From positions 107,145,486 through 107,209,485 of the forward strand of contig OZ020269.1 of NCBI GenBank assembly GCA_963971225.1: a stretch of 64,000 nt of DNA, written 5' to 3'. The notes under the pieces were generated by a model. That model was not told the DNA's origin. It saw only the letters and a list, made by a program, of their open reading frames with translations, and did not search any database. This DNA is from Melieria omissa (Eukaryota; Arthropoda; Insecta; Diptera; Ulidiidae). Numbering within the stretch: the first letter of the stretch is position 1; each line of letters starts with the position of its first letter. Below are positions 59,805-64,000 of the stretch, piece after piece. Both the position numbers and the translations under genes were made by a program.

Positions 59805-60284
59805 ATATTGTTCCGAATGCTAGTTCTAGTGGGCTAGTACGTATCTCTGGATTGCGTAATTTGAAATAAACAAAATACACTTAGTTTCTCAAACGCAGTC
59901 AATGAAAACCAACAATCACTTTATTTCACCAATTTCACACTTTACTGTCTTTGCTTAATTTTTTTTTGCTTAATTTCTTCATGTGGCACCTTCACCAGTC
60001 AAAATCAAGACTCACTCGCTGCGCCGTACCCGGCTGCCGTTTATACCTGTCCGGCCATCACGCAGATTGTTCTCGCACCTTCTAGAGTGGACTACAGGTT
60101 TCCATGATGATCGCGAGCCATCATTGCCAGGTTGGACTGAAAGTTTCCCTTATTATCGCGGCCATCATTGCCAGGTTGGACTGAAAGTTTCCCGTATTAT
60201 CGCGGCCGTCGTTGCCAGATTGAATTATAGCACGGCGCGTAGCGACAAGGTTGCTTTGCACAGCACATCTTATCGTTACAATAT
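59805..60284 (-). mobile_element. Solo LTR of a gypsy-like retrotransposon
   Basis: A 472-bp LTR at 59809-60280, minus orientation, with TGTAACG...GGAACA ends (TG...CA) and a perfect four-base target duplication ATAT (59805-59808 and 60281-60284). ATAT duplications are typical of the 17.6/297 branch of insect gypsy elements. On the minus strand it has a TATAAA box (60040-60045) and an AATAAA polyadenylation signal (59920-59925), in the order expected for U3-R-U5. U3 contains a direct duplication of about 40 bp with CCAGGTTGGACTGAAAGTTT. There is no internal domain, so the rest was removed by recombination between the two LTRs. Confidence 0.88.
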
Positions 60285-60289
60285 TAAAA

Positions 60290-62240
60290 ATAATGCAAAT
60301 TTTCTTTATTGTTCAATTTTGTCAGTCAAATTTTCACAAATTTTATTCTTTGCCGATAATTTTCTTTCTTTATGGACGCGCGCGTCCAAGAATTGAGCAA
60401 AATTGCGCAAATAGCAATTTATAAAAATTTTTACCAACAAATTATAATAAATTTTTTAATTGTTTGAATGAGTTAAAGAATTTTGTGCCAAATCAAAATA
60501 TTATGTTATCAATTTTATATCGCCAAGTCTGTGTGGCCAAGGTCAAACTGTAGAGCACTCGAACTTAGGTATGCAAAATGTGCGCGTCGATTAGATTAGC
60601 TGAGTTGTGATTGATGGCCGACAAGAAGACTCTGCGTGAAAGCACAAGAAGCAGGGGAAGAACTATCTTAATGACCAATTGACTGATGTTTTTAGTTTGG
60701 AAAGAGTTTTCAAATTCTCAATGGGCCTTGGAGGTGTTGGACTATAACCTCTGGTGGATTTAGCTAGTTTCGAAGGTCACTTTAATCACTTAAATGATTT
60801 ATTAGTGGCATTTAAATCAATATCTCTAATTATGGTTTAAATTTTCTTTTGTATCTAAGCTCTTCCATTTCAACTTGCAACTTCTTCATTGAAGGTCTAG
60901 GGGACCTGACCGATAAGACTATTCGCTGTCTACTAAACTTCGTAAGAAGCTCCAATTGATTCAGTGAGTGGGCGGTCTTATGAGCAAATGCATGTGGTAT
61001 CACAATGGGTCTTTATGACCTATGTGGACTCTACCTTAAAGCAGCCACACCCTCCTACGGACTGACCTGTGTAGATTAGGTTAGATAAATGTGGCTGTCT
61101 GGGCACAGGACTTTGCCGAAAGACACTCTTAAGCCACAAAATGGGCTTTTTTGGAGATAACACAAGGTTAGAGTGATCTGTCTTAGTGCAAGTCGGAGAG
61201 TCTAGACAAGTCAGTTCGATTCGCGAATAAACTCTAGCAAGTCTCTTATAAACTTTAGAAAAATGTTGAGCGATCTGAGGTTATGTAGGTGAGGTTTAGT
61301 GGCTGTCTCTGGGACATCACTTAGGCCTGGTAGTCTATTGTGCTACTTACATCCGTGTTGCCAGGTCAGGAGATTTCTCTCTAGATTTAGGATTAAGATT
61401 TAGAATCTTGGCCTTTTAGAAGATTTTTTAAAAGGAAGAATTGTAAGTCCTACATAGAGGTTATCGAAGTTGTCAAAGAGGAGGAAGCCTAGATATTTCC
61501 ATCTTTGTTTAGAGCAATGATGACCCTTCTGGTACCAGAAGGTAGCAGAATGGCCTTCATTCGTCTAGAGAGAGCTGGGCAATGGCAGAGACTGTGACTT
61601 GTAGTCTCTTCCTGCAACGATTCTGAATTCTGAATTGGTCGTATTTTAAATTAGAATTAAAATGCATATAATGAAAAAAGTTATACATATAAAAAATATA
61701 TAGAAAAAAAATCCTCCCAGAGAATTAACATCTGTCTCTGAGACACGCGATTATGTTTTAGGGATTAAAGTATTTGAGCTGGAAATTCAAACCCTCCCGA
61801 TACATTTCGCCGTAAAAGAAACCGCACACTCAACTAGAAATTTAACACATACTCTACACACACATATATACACAATAAAGTATGTAGATATAAGTCAGGG
61901 GCGCATCCAGAAAAATATTTTCGAAGGGATTCAAAAGGAATTCTTTAATATTCATAAATGTTTGTGTGTATGCATTTTAATTTTTATGTAGTTTTAAATC
62001 GAACCTAATATTTTCGGGTTAAACCCCCAAAACCACCCCCTTAATCCACCACTGATATAAGCAATCAGTGGCACACACATTTAGAGTTTTTTGTACACAA
62101 CTTTTACGATTTGAAACCACATTTGCCAATCATAGTGTTTTTCACAGTCATCTATTTGGGTTCTTTTGAAGCCTCAATCGCCCCCCCTTGTGTGCAGCAC
62201 TGTAAGCCACACTATCTAATAAATCTTAGTTACCGAAAAA
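60290..62240. other. No gene recognised
   Basis: Unique-looking DNA. 60640-61620 has G+C near 45 percent and a loose repeated style, possibly an old dispersed repeat, but I could not find ends or coding motifs. 61640-62220 is A+T-rich. Confidence 0.4.
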
Positions 62241-62248
62241 CTCATTGA

Positions 62249-62707
62249 TTGATGACACGTGCTGCACGCCGTCGCAGCTACTTGGCGGATATCCGGAAAA
62301 AGGTCGTTGGAAAAGTATTTGGAAGCGTCGCCCAATGTCGGCATTTAAAAAACGTTTTAAAGGGGTTTAAATTGCAACAACAACAATACCAACAACAGAA
62401 AGTCTCGAGCGGCAGTGGGTCGCTAATGCGCGGCTTTCCGGCCCGAAAAATTTCCGCCACTGTAAACAAGCGAAATTCGTTACACATTGCAGGCACAAAG
62501 GTTGGCAGCTTAGGCTCTAAGTTGGACTGCGAGGGGCGCAGAGACGCAGCGAAGCATTACATGGGAGCGCGCGCTATGCAAGTTTGGCGCGTTAATCAAT
62601 CATGTAATCGGATAATAATTGGAACTGCCAATGCAGGCGGCGCGTTGCCACCCTTTCGACAGCCATTCGACACGCCAGACGCGGTGGTCGGGTGTCGCGC
62701 GTGTTAA
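62249..62707 (+). CDS. Open frame of 152 codons, doubtful
   Basis: Starts ATGATGACACGTGC and ends at a TAA after CRAC. The product is basic, with a short Gln run (residues 43-50) from a CAA microsatellite and no domain that I recognise. G+C is higher than in the flanks, and a minus-strand frame of 72 codons covers the same ground. It could be part of an unknown gene, a UTR, or chance. There is no clear splice or promoter signal around it. Confidence 0.12.
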   Translation: MMTRAARRRSYLADIRKKVVGKVFGSVAQCRHLKNVLKGFKLQQQQYQQQKVSSGSGSLMRGFPARKISATVNKRNSLHIAGTKVGSLGSKLDCEGRRDAAKHYMGARAMQVWRVNQSCNRIIIGTANAGGALPPFRQPFDTPDAVVGCRAC

Positions 62708-62709
62708 AA

Positions 62710-64000
62710 AAATAACAATTAAATACGGAAAAATTAAATACGAAAAAATTATGCATATAGCGCGGTGAAGGGTGACACTGTCCCACTGTCGCTGTCGCTG
62801 TCGTTGTTGCTTTAACGATTTTTTTCGGTGTTTATTTTTGCTCGTTGCTGTCTTCGGTTCGAATGTCGTTTTGTTATTTTATGGATTTTGTTGTAGTTGT
62901 TGGTGCCGCTTGTTTGTTCTTCATGCATGAGAAGGCTGCCGCTGCTGTTGCTGCTGTTTTGGTTGCTCGTCGCTGCAAGGTGCGCACTTAATGCAATTTT
63001 TGCACTTACGCTGCCAAAGTACACAGTGTGCTTTTGTTGTTGTTGTTGTTGTTTTTGTACTGCTCAATAGTGTCAGCAAAAGTGGCAACACTAAATAGTG
63101 GCTATCGCAGTAGCTGTGTGGTGTGTTGTCAATGCATTCTCATTGTTGTTGTTGTTGTTATTTAAGGGTTGCTTTTTAAGCTGACGTGCTAATGGGCCCG
63201 CTTTGTTGTTGTTGATTTTTAATTTTTTTTTCTAAATTTACATTTTGCTGCAGCGATTTTTATTGAATTTTCATTGCTGATGCACTTTTTGCTTTGTGTG
63301 TGTGTAAACTGTTCGCTGTGGTTGTTGTTGTAATGTGGCTATTGTGTTTTGTATTGCTTGCCATTTTATATTCGAAAGGTGTGAACTGCTGTTAGCACTG
63401 CAGTGAAGCGGTTCAAGTGAAACTGAAGTGCAACCAACAAAATTCGAGGCTCGATAGCTCTAAAGAGATTTTCAACAGTTTCAGTGGTTTGAGTGCCAAG
63501 CTTCTTTAAAGCCAAATTTTTACAGAAATTACCACATGTAACTGTCAAAAGTTGACACTTTAACCCGTTCACCCCCTGCGGTACACTTGGAGCAGTGCCA
63601 ATGCTGCAGCAGAGCGTCGAACTGTCACTTAGTAAGTGAAGCTACAACAACAACAAATACAACAACTGCATATGTATGTGACAGTGTTTACGACGCATTG
63701 TCAAACGCCGTTGTTGTCATTATTGTCTTTCGTAGCTGTAGCACACATCCTTGCTGCCACATTACAGTCCTTGTTGTTGCTGTACTTTTGTTGTTGGCTG
63801 CTGACTTCACTTTGTACTTCTTTGTCAGGTTGCGAGCTTTTTGTCAGCGAGTTGGGCCCGTTGTGGTGCTTGTTGTGCTGATTAACTTCCGATTGTTGGT
63901 AAGCTAAATGCGCTAAAGGTGCACCACTCATACACACACAAACATAAAGGCATTGTGTGTGTGTGTGAGTAATAGGACAACGTAATTTACATACTTACAT
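62710..64000. repeat. GTT/CTG-rich unique sequence, no gene recognised
   Basis: GTT runs at about 63033-63052, 63143-63158 and 63320-63332, a CTG-type run near 62940-62960, CAACAACAAC near 63643 and GTGTGTGTG near 63953-63968. Open frames on both strands at 63587-63937 overlap and show only runs of Val, Leu and Asn. Confidence 0.45.

Noticed and set aside
60640..61620. Possible LINE or other transposon body
   Set aside because: Style and composition suggest an old repeat, but I could not find a coding motif, ends or target duplication.
63560..63600. TTAACCCGTTCACCCCCTGC as another piggyBac-type MITE end
   Set aside because: It has a TTAA and CCC start, but no matching inverted end with TTAA lies before the window ends.

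Overview
This looks like non-coding euchromatin of a higher fly, most likely a true fruit fly (Tephritidae). That placement is an inference. It rests on the very high A+T content, abundant CAA/GTT and CAG trinucleotide runs, the transposon families present, and the near absence of coding sequence. I found no conserved host protein-coding gene, no rRNA or tRNA, no CRISPR array and no bacterial feature. Almost everything that can be identified is a transposable element, a transposon remnant, or a decayed tandem repeat.

Layout. Positions 1 to about 4785 hold a minus-strand non-LTR retrotransposon (LINE) with ORF1 intact and ORF2 carrying endonuclease, reverse transcriptase and the start of RNase H; its 3' end lies off the window. 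It is recent-looking but disabled by a frameshift and by an Asp-to-Asn change in the reverse transcriptase active site. Positions 7316-10841 are a nest of repeats: a roughly 136-bp tandem array is split by a TTAA-flanked (piggyBac-type) MITE and an internally deleted Tc1/mariner copy lying end to end, and a second, inverted copy of the same MITE lies 2 kb away. A copia-type gag fragment is at 14.5-14.8 kb. Positions 16-31 kb are mostly A+T-rich decayed tandem arrays, with a dead mariner at 27.6-28.1 kb and an end-to-end Tc1/mariner-superfamily element with matching inverted ends at 30.58-31.86 kb. A strong foldback MITE is at 34.94-35.16 kb and another mariner scrap at 35.8-36.0 kb.

Positions 37.5-38.74 kb are the best candidate for host gene sequence: initiator-like motifs, a long UTR-like stretch, a seven-codon reading frame beginning with ATG, and a good splice donor. 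Immediately downstream is a 0.73-kb AAAAT pentanucleotide array. From 40 to 64 kb there are further tandem arrays (40.7, 42.9, 45.8 and 53.6 kb), two more TTAA-flanked short elements (51.98 and 56.99 kb), and a clean solo LTR with a four-base ATAT target duplication at 59.81-60.28 kb.

How it fits together: this reads as a large intron or intergenic region shaped by repeated transposon insertion and by local tandem duplication of otherwise unique A+T-rich DNA. The clearest unexplained theme is the number of independent, diverged arrays with 110-400 bp units. I did not find a novel biochemical system here and do not claim one.
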